Position numbers and translations under genes: made by a program | The notes under the pieces: model-generated | Told to the model about the DNA's origin: nothing | The model's input: only the letters and a program-made list of their open reading frames with translations | The model's database searches: none | Shown: positions 33,701-48,700 of the stretch, one piece after another | Position numbering within the stretch: position 1 is the stretch's first letter | How the letters are laid out: every line of letters begins with the position of its first letter | Assembly (NCBI RefSeq): GCF_037392515.1 | Contig: NC_090290.1 | Coordinates: forward strand, 18,861,753-18,925,752 | DNA from: Haliotis asinina | Taxonomy: Eukaryota; Mollusca; Gastropoda; Lepetellida; Haliotidae | Direction of reading: 5' to 3' | DNA length: 64,000 nt

Positions 33701-36700
33701 GAGTCAAGACGTCTAAAGTGTCATAAGAGACTTTGTCACAAAGAGACTGCTCTGTATCAGCATGCCTGATATTTTCATGAACTTTATTACTCATTTGAGA
33801 GTATTCTGATAGTATAACTGTCTAATATACAGTATAGTGTTCTTGTAAGTGAACACATTGTGCAATATACAACAGACCAAATTAATTCTCTTTATTTCAT
33901 ATATAAAGTTTAATAGTTGAAAAATTGTCTCTTATTATAAATAACAAACAACATCAACTCACACAAAAACATGTCAGTACTCCTTCAAATTCTCAGTACA
34001 CCTCCACTTGCAATATCAGGTTAAGTACACCAACACCCTCAAAAGTTATCTGGAGCTCTGACTAAACAGACCACCCTGTACCTGTGATTTACAAACAAAG
34101 CAAGTAATAGTTCAAAACTGCATAGGTATACTCTTTTCTAAGACCACCCTGGACCTGTGATTTACAAAAAAAGAAAGTATTTGTTCAAGACTTGGTAGGC
34201 ATACTCTCTACTCAGACCTCCCTGGACCTGTGATTTACAACAAAGCAAGTAGTTGACCAAGATTCAGTAGACCTGTGACCTGGACCTGTGATTTACAAAC
34301 AAAGCAAGTAGTTGACCAAGATTCAGTAGACATTCAGTGATCAATTAGGGCCTTTGTGTTGCAGATGACCTGGGGTCAGACTTCCTGGAATATATCCACA
34401 CCAACCTACCTAAGGTGAAGGTTTTCCGACTGGAAGAGAGATCAGGGTTGATTCGGGCCCGGATGTATGGTGCTAAACAGGCCCGTGGAGAGGTAAGCTG
34501 AAGCAGACGCTATGAACATATGTCAGATACTTCTTAGCACTGTTATTGCGGCGGGGTAGCCTGTAGGTTAAAGATTCTGCCTGTCATAGTGAAGACACTG
34601 GTTTGATTTCCCACATAGGTACAATGTATAAAGCCCTTTTCTGGCGTCCCCTGTTGTGATCTAATAGGAATATTGTAAATTCATTCACCTACTCACTCAT
34701 TTTAGGAGTTGGGAAGTACAATATAGTGCAACTTTAAGGATAACAACTTCTTTTATGTGTGAGAGCGACTTTTCGGTACAGATTATTGTACCGTTGTCAA
34801 GCATTAATGGAACATGAAGAGGATGGTAGATATTTATCCTGAATGTAACAATTTAACAAAGAAAACAACATAATAACATCATTGGCAAGGCAGTAGGCTG
34901 ATGAGTTGGACAAGGAAAGGCATGGAAGGCAGTAATGAACGACTAGTGAGATGTTTATACAGTAGATTGGGCTTGGTGGAGAAGTGTATCATAGGTTAAT
35001 GGAATGAAGTATCCTTGGTCTCGGTTGATGATAGCCTTTTGTCGTTTGATGTGGATGTGAGCTTGGGTTTAGGGAAGTTTTTTTGATTGTTACCACTCAC
35101 TCACCTAATTTGACTGACTCACTCTCCCCAGGTGTTAGTGTTTCTGGACAGTCACTGTGAGGTGAATGTCTACTGGCTGGAACCACTACTGACACGGGTA
35201 GCGGAGAGTGAACGCAACGTTGTCATCCCCATCATTGACATCATCAGCCCAGACACCTTCGCCTACGAAGCCTCGCCGTTGGTACGGGGAGGATTTAACT
35301 GGGGAATGCATTTCCGCTGGGACCAGCTCCCGCAGAGCGTTCTGAATAACCAAGCTACAAACAGCAAACCTATTAAGTACGTGTATACAGACTCTGCAAT
35401 CTGTCTGTCTGACATCTGTTGGTCTGACACCCTTGAAGATCGGGGTTTGAACCGATCTTCAGTAACCAATGCTTGTTGCAACAGATGACTAACAGGATTG
35501 AATGGTCAGGCTTTCTGACTTGGTTGACACAAGTTAGCATATCCCGATTGTGTAGATCAATGCTCATGTTGTTGATCACTGGATTTTCTGGTCCAGAGTT
35601 GATTATTTACAGACTGCCGCCATATACTTTGATTATCGCTGAGTGCAGTGTAAAACTAAACTCACCCACTCATCTGTCTGTCTTTCTCTGTGTGTCTCTG
35701 TGTTTGTCTCTGTTTATGTGTTTGTCTCTTTGTTTGTCTCTGTTTATGTCTGTCTGTCTGTGTGTCCTTCTGTCTCTGTGTGTCCCTGTTTGTGTGTGTG
35801 TTTGTGAGTGTGTGTTGTCTTTTAGAAAGAAACACAAATCACATAAACCCCTAACGCAGTAGTGAGCAAGGAGATTGATGTTTGCGTATGAAAACTTGCA
35901 AAGAACAATGACACATGTCCTTAAAGGTCACATGCAACCAAAAAAACAAACATAAATAAAAACACAGTTGTCATTTATTCATGACATATGATATACATTG
36001 ACCTGTGAAGGTCCCGGGGTAGAATATGCCTTCAGGAACCCATGCTTGCCATAAAGGGTGACTATGATTGTCGTAAGAGGCAACTAACAGTATCGGGTGG
36101 TCTGAGGCTCGCTGACTTGGTTGACATATGTCATCAGTTCCCAATTGCGCAGATCAATGCTTGTGTTGTTGATCACTGGATTGTCTGGTCCAGACTGTAT
36201 TATTTACAGACTGTCGCCATAGATCTGGAGTATTACTGAGTGTGGCGCAAAACTAAACTCACTCAATCAATCACTCACTCCTTGGAGATATTTCTTGGAG
36301 AGTAGATTATGTACACTACCTTGACAATGACGTGACTCTGTGAACTTGATGATGTCACAATGATATGAAATTGCTGCAATGCAAGTTTAATAGCAGAACC
36401 ATGTTCAGAGATGTATATTTTACATTGAGAACTAAAGAAGAGTGCTTTTTGATGATATCAAATATATCAACATTCTCTGATAAAAGTAAAAATATCCTCG
36501 GCAACTCTAAGATATTTGTAAATTTATAAACTTGTAGTGATATGTTTCATATCAAAAGACACTCACGTGATATCCTCTGTTTCCTTTGGAATTCAGTATA
36601 TTATCTTGCCTCCCCATCCAGGGTCCTGTTTCACAAAGCTCTTGTAAACCTAAGTTCTTGTAGCATCCTTCTACCAGCATTTTTTACGAGATCTTCAGCT

Positions 36701-39700
36701 TACAAGAGCTTTGTAAAATGATCCCAGGTCCTCAAGGAAAGTAATGATTTATACTGAAGCTTTGATAATTTACAATGTGTGAAGTCTTACTTCTAGTGTC
36801 GTGTGACATGATAATGCTGGAATATTGCTAAAAGCAGTATAAAACCGGACTCACTCTCTCCCTCCAGATCCCCAACAATGGCAGGAGGCCTGTTTGCCAT
36901 GGACAAATCATACTTCCACCATATGGGAGAGTATGACTCAGGGATGGATGTGTGGGGTGGGGAGAATCTGGAGATTTCCTTTAGGGTGAGTAACCATGGT
37001 AGCAAAGTGTACATAAACTAGATGTAAAACAATTCAATACATCCAAAAGTGCATACATGTTTCATAATCAACCACGCTTCTCTTTGTGGGGTATTTGGCA
37101 TTCAACTTGTAGCAAGACTATTCTTTACCAAAATGTTAATTTTTTAGGGTATATGTATATTTAATAATGATAATAACTGATAATAATTCACTTATATAGT
37201 GCCTAGTATCCATCTGACTAGTTGCTCACTTGACGCTGTAATCAGAATCTGATTATCGTTATCCTGGATAACCCAAGCTGCCCTCTTAGGCTCAAGAAGG
37301 TTAGTCACAGGGTACCCATTTTCTGCTGGGTAAACAGAGGCAAATTTTAACAAACTCACTTGCCTAAGGTGAGACCACATTTCCCATGTGCTTCTTTGTG
37401 GGGCAGGACCGTAGTCCTAGAAACTCAAACTCAAAGAGTCAAACTGCCAAACATGGTCACCCATCCAAGGGCTGTGTGAGCGGGACAGTGCTTAACTTCA
37501 ACTGATGGTGACCTGAGCACTACGCACTGGACCACTCGCCACTATTTAGGACAGGATGATGTCTCTTCCACATCACCCACCCTTTTCTTTCACCTTCTCT
37601 CCTCCACTTTTCTTCTCCAACCCCCCATATTCTTCTTCCCTGTACATCCCTTCTCTCCTCTCTCTCCGCCCTTTCCCCTCCTGTCTTTTTCTTCTACTCT
37701 TCTGTCACCTTTGTCTCTCTTCCTCTTCCCCCATTCTTCCTACCTCTCCCACTCCTCTCCACTTCTCCTCTCCCACCCATCCTGTTCTTCCTCTTCCCTC
37801 TCTGCTCCATGTTTCCTCTCCTACCCCTCCTAATCTTCCTCCCAGTCCCATCTCGCACCCCTCATATTCTTCCTCTTCCACCCCTCGTATTCTTCCACCC
37901 TCCTCTCCTTGTCCACTCTTTCCTCCTCTTCCATATGATCTCTACCACCCCTCCTATTCTTTCCCCCTCTCCCATCCCTCCTTTCCTCTCCTTCTCCCCT
38001 CCACTCATCCTCCTCTGCTGCTCTCAGCCCCATTCTTCCATTCTCTCCCATCCTGTCCACTTACCCTCTTCTTCCTCCTACCAACTTCCTCCTACCAACT
38101 TCCTCCCCTTCTTTGCCCCCCTTTCCCATCCCTTCTTCTTCTCCTTTTTAACTTTCCTATTCATCCACCGCCTTAATCCTTTCCCTCTTAACCATTTCAC
38201 CTGTGAAATTCCTGAGTAGAATAGGCCTTCAGCAACCCAATGCTTGCCATAAAAGATCGTAAGATCGGGTTGTCAGGCTTGCTGACTTGTTAACACATGT
38301 CATTGGTACCCAGTTGCACAGATCGATGCTCATGCTGTTGATCACTGGATAGTCTGGTCCAGACCAGTGCCATATGGCTGGAATATTACGGAGTGTGGCA
38401 TGAAATTAAACTCACTTACTCACTCACTCACTCTTAACCAACATGTTGTCAGATCTGGATGTGTGGCGGACAGCTGGAGATCATCCCATGTTCACGTGTG
38501 GGGCACATCTTCCGCAAGCGTCGGCCGTACACTGCCCCGGGAGGAGACAGCTTCACCAAGAACTCCCTCAGAGTGGCCTTAGTGTGGATGGATGACTACA
38601 TTGTAAGTGACATCATCAACTCTTCTATTAGCAGACGACGTTGACAACAACTTGAATAGTTTCACCAAGAACTCTGTCAGGGTGGCCCTAGTGATAATGG
38701 ATGACTACATTGTGATATCATTGACTCTTGTGTTAGTAGATGACATTGACAGCAACGTGAATAGTTTCACCAAGAACTCCCTCAGAGTGGCCTTTGTGTG
38801 GATGGATGACTACATTGTGATATCATTGACTCTTGTGTTAGCAGACGACATTGACAACAACTTGAATAGCTTCACCAGTTATTCCCTCAGCAATTAATGT
38901 TCCAATGAACATGTGAGTTTGAACTGCTCTTAACAACTCATGCTAGTTTTATGAGGTGAATCACTGACTGGTTGATGCATGTAGCTGGAATACAGCAAAC
39001 AACAAAGAAAGTTTTTCCACAGACCCTGAAAAATATCCAAACCCTGTAGTTCAGATTTCTTTGATTTCATAGATAAATAAGTTTAAATAAAATATTTCAT
39101 AAATAGATTCCATCTCTTTCTTGCTATAACATATTAAAATTCAAGTTAATACAAACAATAAGGTTGATATTATTACATTCCAGAGACTAAACGATAAAGT
39201 ACATGTATTAGTCTGAAAGGTGATGCATTTCTACAATTGCCATATTCATGGATCCACCTGTGTGATATCATATATGAAATATTGTCTTAACAACGTAATA
39301 TCACTCACTTCTTTGCAGGGCTGTGTGGGTAGTCTAGTGGTTAAAGTGTTTGCTCATCACACCCAAGACCTGGGTTCGATTCCCCATATAAGTACGCTGC
39401 GTGAAACCCATTTCTGGTGTCCCCAGGTGTGATAATGCTGGAATATTGCTAAAGGGGATGTAAACCGCACAATCACTTTTTTACATAGCACACCAAGGCG
39501 ATGTTATTTCATTGGTGAAGGTGTCACACTAACAGGAATGTCACTCTTGATTTCTTTCTTTCAGAAATATTACTACAAGGTCAGTCCGAGTGCCAAAGGA
39601 GTTGATGCTGGTGATGTTTATGATCGCAAGGTTCTAAGGAAGCAGCTGAATTGTAAATCCTTCAAGTGGTATCTGGACACAGTCTACCCAGAGCTGGTAA

Positions 39701-42700
39701 GTGTTCAGAGGAATATAAGTTGTTCACTGGTGATGAGGAGGCATGAGTACCCTTGATGTTTGTTTATGTTCCCATGTCCCTGAGGGATTTTGAATTGTCT
39801 GAAGCATGTGTGCAAATCTTTTTGTAGCCATCACTAGATTTTGCAGACGACAAGAAAAACAGATTTAGATTTATCTCCCTTCCATTGATTTGCATTCACA
39901 AAACATCAGCAATTTCCATACATCATACATGATTCAGTGTTATTCAAGTTAAAGAATTACTACAACAAAGTACCCAATGAGCTCAGCATTCCTAGTTGGG
40001 TACATAGAAAATGTTACCTGCTTGTAAGCAGGGTACATTGAAAATAATAGGAGAGTGCTCAGCCAGTCAGAACATGACATTTAAATGTGAGGAAAGGTAA
40101 GGAACATTTTGTGTCATATTAACCAATCAAAATAGGTAGAGCAAAGTTGTTTATTGCTGAACATAATACTGTGCATAACATATATCATATTTGGGATTAT
40201 ACTTTCTCAGTAAAGTACAGATTGTACGGCTTTTGTTGGGTTGAGTCCCATCTTGGATTCAAGCCCACATCCTCAGAAACTAGCACACACCTTATCACCA
40301 GGTCACACAGTTAGTCACAAAACCACTCAGCCACTGGAGTTACCGCTTTTACCAACAAAGTGCAGTCCCAAATATAACGTTACATCTGACCTGGGGTGGT
40401 TTATGATATGATATAGGATATTTATATAGCACACATATCCATGTGCATGCTCAAGGCGCTGGTATTTTCTCCCTCGATCACTGCATGTCAGTCTCAACAG
40501 CACATCATATTTCAATCTCAACTCCCTGGGGAGTATACAGCTCTTGCTTCCACTTGGCGCACTGAGTTTATTGAGGCCCTCTCATCCTAACGAGGTACCC
40601 ATTCACAGCTGGGTGGACTGGGACACATAGTCACAGTACTTTGTCCAAGTTTACTGCACGTTGCTGTACCCACAACTAGGTGTTTGCGCGTATTCATGTG
40701 GCCACCATCTGATCATATACCAACGGATTCGTGGGTTCTTTTAAGTGCACAGGGTTGTGTACTGTACACTGGGGGTAGTGACGACACTGAAAGAAAGGTG
40801 TGGTAGCCTTGTTGTTGAAGCATTCACTTGTCACCTCTAAAACCCAGGTTTGATTCCCCAAATGGATGCAGTGTCTGAAGCCCATTCAGGGATTGGGAAA
40901 GGCACGGACCTCATGGGCCATTTTGCACATAGAATAAAAAAAGGCCCATTAAAATTTTGAAGTTTACTATTGATACAAGGGCAGTGGCCCATTCCAAATT
41001 CAGAAAATGGCCCATTGTCAAAGTTCTCTGTCAAATCCCAGCCTATTTCTGGTATCCTCCACCGTGATATTGATGGAATATTGTTAAAAGCAGTGCGAAA
41101 CCACAACTCACTCACTCACGACATGCAATTTTCCTCTTTCTTTGTTGATTCACTTCTAATAGTATATGACCCTTGAAGGTCCCGGGGTAGAAAAGGCCTT
41201 CAGCAACCCATGCTTGCCATAACTAGGCGACTATGCTTGTCGTAAGAGGCGACTAACGGTATCGGGTGGTCAGGCTCACTGACTTGGTTGACACATGTCA
41301 TTGGTTCCCAATTGTGCAGATCAGTGCTTATGTTGTTGAGGACTGGATTGTCTGATCCAGACTGTATTATTTACAGACCGCCGCTATATAGCTGGAATAT
41401 TGCTGAGTGCGGCGTAAAACTAAACTAAACTCACTCTAACCTACCATATATTACCGTCTATAAGCCGAATTTTGAGGACGAAAGAATGTTGTCCGTAGAA
41501 GGGGGTCAGCTTATCTATGAAGCACAATTTCATGAAAGTATTTTTCTGGTTGTCAGTGACCTGTGAGGACGATCTTATAGGTTAGCGGTACACCTGCTAG
41601 GAATTTTAAGATGATTACAGCCACTTTGTTATACATGATCAATAAAATACAAATCAAATTATACAGTTTTCATTATTTCCAGTTATTTTTTCCTCAGTCA
41701 TTATTAAGTTCTGTACCTACCTATTTATGCACAATGTTAATTATTTTTCTTTATACTGACTCCTGCTTATTGCTTATCGCCTCTTCCCTGGCGAAGGTAG
41801 TGGAATACCTGAAATCCTCTGAAGTTCCCTTCTAAAAAGAAGCTGATGTAAAATACGCTCACCCATGTGTAGCCTCCCCTTTCCTACACAAATGATCATG
41901 TGACCGACCATGCTCCTCACTCTCTACTTATCACCCGACGTGGGCGGCTGGAGGTACCTGAGCGTCCAGTTACGGGGATAAGTTCTTTGTTTATTTTGGA
42001 CTGTAAACTATATTTTGCTCATATTTGGATTTGAATATGCATTATAATTTATCAAAATTGTCATTATCATGTCTTTATTTAGCGCATATTTCTTCAATTG
42101 AGACTTAGTCTCAATTGATGAAATCGTGTCTGCTCTGTAGATTGTGGTTGTCAGCGGTTTATCCTCATTTAAGTTGTCCGACGTGTAAACCCTTATGTTC
42201 CTCTAATAATTGTTGTAAATTTTGTGTAGAATTGTCTGATTCAGAATTTACTCTCTATACGTGGTCTGTTTACAGACGTGCTAGGGACAAGCAACGTCGG
42301 CTTGCATTAGTCATGTCTAAGCCAAATGAATTAAATTTGGGTAATTGTTTAACTACGTCTGCTGAGATTCATTCCAGTGAAATGTCTGGCGTTTCTCCGG
42401 GCTATGTCAGGGGTCTGAGGTGTCATCCTCCGTACCTCAGAAGAGATCTTCTTCAGAAGTAGGGTCGTCTCAACCGAAGAAGTCTATGTCATCGAAGACG
42501 AAATCATCATCTTTGAAATCATCACAGAGTCGTCATTCTTCATCAAAGAAATTGTTTGGAGAAGAAATCGTCCCTCTACATTAAAGACTTATCTGCAATG
42601 AACCACCGTTGATTCTACGTAATGAAGTAGATATCAACCAACACAGTCATCGGACAGCATCATCTAGATCTACCCCGACGACATCTTCAACGTCAACACG

Positions 42701-45700
42701 GAATGAATGTTTCACACTCATGGAGGGATGAAGATAGACATCAACGAGCGTCATCATTGGAGGAAGCCCTATTTTCAGACTCTGACGTTACATCATGGAT
42801 CACGAATGGACTTGAATTCGCTTCACCATCCAAGGACTGTAATGAAGCTAATACTTACATGATAAAGGATGACGACATTGATACACTTACGTTCCCGTCG
42901 ATACCTCCGATATCTGTTATTCCTGAGATGTTATCTACGGCGTTTAAGTCAGCAACCAAGTTTCAACAACATCATGAACCGTCATTCAACGTTTGACGTT
43001 TCACTCATCATGTGGAGCCCTTCGTCTAGGCACCGGACGTCGATGAAGCTTATAACATCATCAGTCTTGCTGCAACAAATCTTACAAGGTAGACGACAAG
43101 AGACTTGTTCAGCTTGACACAACTACAATGTGAATTTGTTTGGGTTTTTTTTAGGATTAGAGTCATCAACGAGACTCTCATCGCAAAGTTCAGCAAACCT
43201 GCCTACGAGGAAAAGAGAATGATCCTGTCAGCATTCATCACTCAGATGAGGGATCAGTAGTTCATGACTGAACACCTCCTGTCAACTAGTGCGGGACTGA
43301 ATCTACTACGTCAACAAGATTAATGAGGTAGCAAGGACGGTCACCCAAGACTCCAGAGAAGTCATGATAATCAAGTCCATCGACACCTTGACAACGGTGC
43401 TCAAGCAGACAAGTCAGCATTACACTAACAAGTCCAGAGAGAGGAGGTAAACATTGAAGATTAGGGTCTGAACAACTGGAGTCTTTTACCTTCAGCCGTT
43501 CCCATACAACCGTTTCAAGTGGGTGGACGTCACAATTGGGGAATTCTCAACGACGAATACGTCACGAAGATTCTTCGAAACGACTACAAGATACCACTGC
43601 AAACTACACCTCCGATCACAAGAGATGACAGTATTATTTTCGAGGAAAGAATTCCGACACATCTACCTTGAAGACAGTCTGTCTACATCAGCTTCAAGTG
43701 GCGCAAGTTTTTTTACGCGCTTTATTCATCTAGACACGTGGTCGCCAAACAGCAGGGTTATGGACAAGCCTGAGTGTTAGAAAGGGTATCACTGTTGGAA
43801 AAAAGATTTCATGATGATCAGTTGACTGCTACAACCTACAACTCTAGAGTCAACTCAACAACCTGATTGGTCCCAGAGAGACAACGCCGTGTGCAGAATG
43901 TGAGGTTATTGTCCCAGTGTCAGGAAGTCGTCTACGTTAGACTTTCAGACTTGCAACGATGGAAAGATGTCGATTACACACTTGATTAGAAATCTACAGC
44001 GTCATTTGATTCTTCAGACGGCACAGAGATCTTCTAACAGCAGATCCAGCGTTGCCTATCAGATCTGCAGCCATGAATGACAGTTTCTGATCGGAAGCCA
44101 GCTATAAATAGACTTCCTTCGCATGTCAACTCGCTCATAATGAGCAGGGTTGAGGATCTGAAGATGAAGAATGACGTATCTTCACGACATACAAGCTCAT
44201 CGTGTGAGAAGTCAACTCAGTCTACAGGTGGGCTTCTCTATCAGCTACTAACTCAGCTCAGATGACTCATGATTCCTTGGGATTGGAGCCATCATTGAAT
44301 TGAAATAAATCGCTGTCCCAGAGGTTCGGAAGGACAAAGGTCAAGCCAATATTAGAACAAGTTCTCTCTCCGTTCCCACTATGACAGTGATGATGTCTAC
44401 TCAGTCAGTTCATGTCAGCCCAGGACATGACCAGACGCAGATGCCTACAGCTACGTCTATGACAGCGATTCCTGAGTCACGGTTTCAAGTCGGTTTACGA
44501 TGCTGGACATCTGAGATAATACCTGCTTTGGTGCACTTGCCAGTCGAAGGCCTGCGCAGAAACTTATAAGTTACAGTCGGCATTCAACAACCATCTCTTA
44601 GTAGACACGTCTGTCGAAGGATGGGATGCCCATCTAAACAACGAGGTTGCAACAGGAATCTGAAAGAAGGGAGATTGCTCTTCCCATCAACCAGTTGGAG
44701 ATGAAAGTGGTGATGCATGTTATCCATCACTGGTCGACAACGCTGAGAGACAAGCTACTGATGATCCACACAGACAACTCACCAGTGGTTTTCTACATAA
44801 ACAAACAAGGATCAATGAGATCGCCATCTTTACAACACTTGACGTTTCAACTCTTCGACATGGTTGACAGTCTGATTCTCCAAATAAAAGCATGTCACGT
44901 ACCTAGAGTCTGCAACATCATGGCAGACGCCTTACCTCGTCCACTTTGTCCATCACCAACAGAGTGGATGTTGCATCGAGAGACGTTTCAACTAATCAGC
45001 CAGACATCGCAAATAGAATCATTTGCAACAAGGTTCAACAAACAGAACATCCTTTATATCACTGGTACCAGATCCGTTAGCCTGGGTAACAGATGCTGTC
45101 AGCATCCCATGGGAAGGACTAAACGTATTTGCGTCTCCCCCTCCAGTGCTGCAACCAAAAGTCATTGAGAAAATAAAACAGACCAGGAGGCTACAACTGA
45201 CATTGGTTTCCAGCACTCATAGAGGAGTTAAGACAACCAACACTACAACTACCCCATTGGGAAAATTTTCTCGTCCATCCCTACACGAAACAGGCACACA
45301 GCAACCCATCTGCGTTCTGACTTAACGTGTGGTACGTATTTAAAATCTGTTTAAAATACAGAGGATACTCGACGAGCGCAGCGAAAGCAGTTACCTTAGC
45401 CTTACGGAAATTCACTTGCACCCTTTAGCGGTTTGAGACGTTCACAGTGATGAAGACAACATATCCGCAGATAGCAGAATATTTATGTCACCTACGATAT
45501 TCCGGAGGTCTGATAGCTCTACATTATCTACATACTTGGCAGCTCTCAGCTCAGTCGTCACCATGGAAACAGGAACCAAGCTGACTAAAGTGCTTGAGCT
45601 ACTTGCCTTGTTACGTTCCTTCAAGAAGATCAACAATGTAGATTTAGAGCTCCAGCATGGGATCTAAACATCGTACTCCAACATCTCACAAGTGATGCGT

Positions 45701-48700
45701 ACAAGCCGCTTGATCAGACCTCACTTGAACTGCTAACTCAGAAGACGCTGTTTTTACTTGCCTTGGCTACAGCTGCACGAATGTCGGAAATTCATGCTCT
45801 AGACTTCAACTGCATGAGCTTTGATGCAAGTCATCATCTGACAGCTCATCTGGGTCTACGATGGAATTTTCTTGCGAGAAATCAACTGCCAGGTCAACCG
45901 GATAGACAAATTTTTAACTTACCTTACCATAGGTCTTATGCATATTACCTCAAGCTTCGCTAGTAGAGATCAGACAGACGTTGATTCGCCATTCCCAGAA
46001 TGGCTACCTCGAATAATCTACGGATGTAGTCACGGAAGTGACGTGATCTCCCTACTCGCGGGAATGTGAGCCATCCTAAAATTCACTTTTACTTCTAGCG
46101 TTTGTCTGATCAGACGTGTTTGTTTCGCTCGGAGTTTTCTATTGTGTTGAATAAAGTTGTCGTTCAACAGGTAGGTGTGTGTTGTTTTCCCTAGGTGTGT
46201 GGCTAGTTAAATTGATTTTAACTTCACTTACTACCTCGTGTTGTAAATGTTTCCTTTTTCTCACTTCGATGTGGATTTTCCTGCGTCGTTTGTGAGGTGT
46301 CATGGCGGGCTTGGAGGTTCTTTATTCCGTCAGGGATACTTCCTCCATCTGTTCTGCTATTTTGTATGGTATTTCCTCCCGGTTTTTGCCTTTTTTCATG
46401 TGTTTTTTGTCCCACGTGGCATGTTTCGCAGGTAGCCATGTTGGTTGCTAGCCGTCGCTGTCGCGAGCTTACAGGCGTACCCACTTTAGGTTGGGGGTGC
46501 GCTCTTGCTGCATTTTTTCTGTAGGGGTGTTTTTCGTTTCAACCTCGTTATTGTTTATTTCACGCTTCGGGTATGTTTTTATCTGTTGCAGTTAACTGTG
46601 TATGACTCGGCAGTTTTGTACTATCTGCAAGGGGCAGAAGTCAGCCAAGGATCCCCACCCCTGGTGTCCGGATTGTGCATCACAGACCTGTTCCATTGAC
46701 AGCCGCTGTCAGCATTGTACAAGTCTTTCAGTGGCGGATTTCAAGACCTTTTTAGCTGTCCGTAGAAAAAGGTTTACTCAGCGGAAGAGGAGAATGTCTT
46801 CCCCAGCTTCTTCATTAGGTTCCTAACAGGACGACCCGGAGCTGCCTACCTTTACAGCACCAACGCCGACGTCTGGTTTGGAGCGCTCATCTACGACGCC
46901 GGTTCGATCGTCTCTGGAGCCACTTCGCTCGGACGCCTTTGTCGACTTATCCCGTCCGGACGCATTGGCGCACCCAGAAGTTCAGAGGCTTTTACGGTCT
47001 CTCCTGACGCCCAGCACTTCTACTAGAGAGCCAGCGCCGACCTCAGCTGCTGTGCCAGCGCCGATGTCAGCGCCTGCCTTGATTCCCGAACTTGTTTCAA
47101 CGTCAACGGTCAAGTTCCGCCCTCCAGCTTGGGATCTGAATGTTGTTTTGCAACACTTGAGAGGCCCCCCATATGAGCCCCTAGAGGATGCTTCTTTCGA
47201 GCTGTTGTCCATGGAAGATGGTCTTCTTAATTGCCCTAGCTGCGGCAGCTAGAGTTAGTGAGATTCATGCCCTGGATGTCACACAAGTGCGTTTTGAACA
47301 AGCTAGGCATGGCCGAGTCCACTTGGGGTTGCTGTGGGACTTCATTGCCAAGAATCAGCTTCCCGGTCAACCGGATAGACGGTTCTCCATCCCGCCTTTA
47401 TCGACCATCCTCGGACGACATGATACGGAGGAGGAGTTCCTGTGTCCAGTCAGGGCCCTTAGATATTACATGCAGAGGTCTGCCTTGAAGAGACATTCCC
47501 GAAAAAGACTGTTTATCCCTTTTTCTTCATCGTGCAAGGGGGAAGTTAATAGAAACACTATTGCTCTGTGGCTTCGTGTGACTATCCTGGCGGCGTACGA
47601 TGCCAAGAAACGCCCCCCATCCGACGGCGAACAACCCCCATGAAATTAGAGCTCTGGCGTCCACTATGGCCCTCCACAGGAACTGTACGGTGCCACAGAT
47701 TATGGAGGGTTGTTTTTGGAAGTCGTCCACTGTTTTTGCCTCACACTACCTGAGGGACTTGACTGTCGAGGACATGGAGGGGCTTCAGTCTTTTGGCCCG
47801 TTGGTGGTTGCACAGCAACTCACCTGGAATTCCGCCCATTAGGTAATTATGTTGTTCTTACCTTTGGTCTTAAGATTAACCTCACCCTCTGGGTGCGTCG
47901 GTTTCTCTTTGGAGTTCCCTTGGGTTATCCTTTGTCCTGTTTCCAGGTTTGCCCTGTGATGTTGGCATTGGTCTCCCGGGTCTCCTGTGCATGTGCTTGG
48001 TCTGCTGAAGAGTTGAAGGTCCTCCGTAGTCCACACCAGCGTCCTCTCTGTCGAAGCCATATGCATAAGACCTATGGTAAGGTAAGTTAAAAATTTATTA
48101 AAATCTAAATATTTTAGATATTTAAATACTTACCTTACCATAGGGCGGTGACTCCCTCCCAACGCTGAATGCTCCTCCCCACTTTGGACTCTTCGGACCT
48201 TTCTTTCCTGCTGAGAGTAAAAGTGAATTTTGGGATGGCTCGCGTTCCCGCGAATAGGGAGATCACATGACTTCCGTGACTACATCCGAACATTATACGA
48301 GGTAGCCATTCAGGGAATGGCGAATCAACGTCTGTCTGATCTCTACTAGCGAAGCTTGAGGTAATATGCATAAGACCTATGGTAAGGTAAGTATTTAAAT
48401 ATCTAAAATATTTAGATTTTAATAATTCCACATACCAGCACTATTTTCAATCCCTGGACCCCATGATACTCAAGATTTATCATTATGTCCAGTCAGAGCA
48501 TTGAAGATATACATTGCACGTACCAAGTCTGGAAGACAACGTTTCCAGGAGAGAGTAAAGAGCATGGTCAGTCACATGACCATTTGCGTAGGAAAGGGGA
48601 GGCTACACATGGGTGAGTGTATTTTACGTCTTTTTAGAAGGGAACTTCAAAGCATTTCAGGTATTCCACTACCTTCGCCAGGGAAGAGGAGATAAGCAAT

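Noticed and set aside
37556-38219. 206-codon Pro/Ser-rich frame
   Set aside because: Product of the polypyrimidine tract.
38607-38897. 96-codon frame with MDDYI repeats as a separate gene
   Set aside because: It is made of tandem copies of the exon 7 end and intron, not an independent gene.
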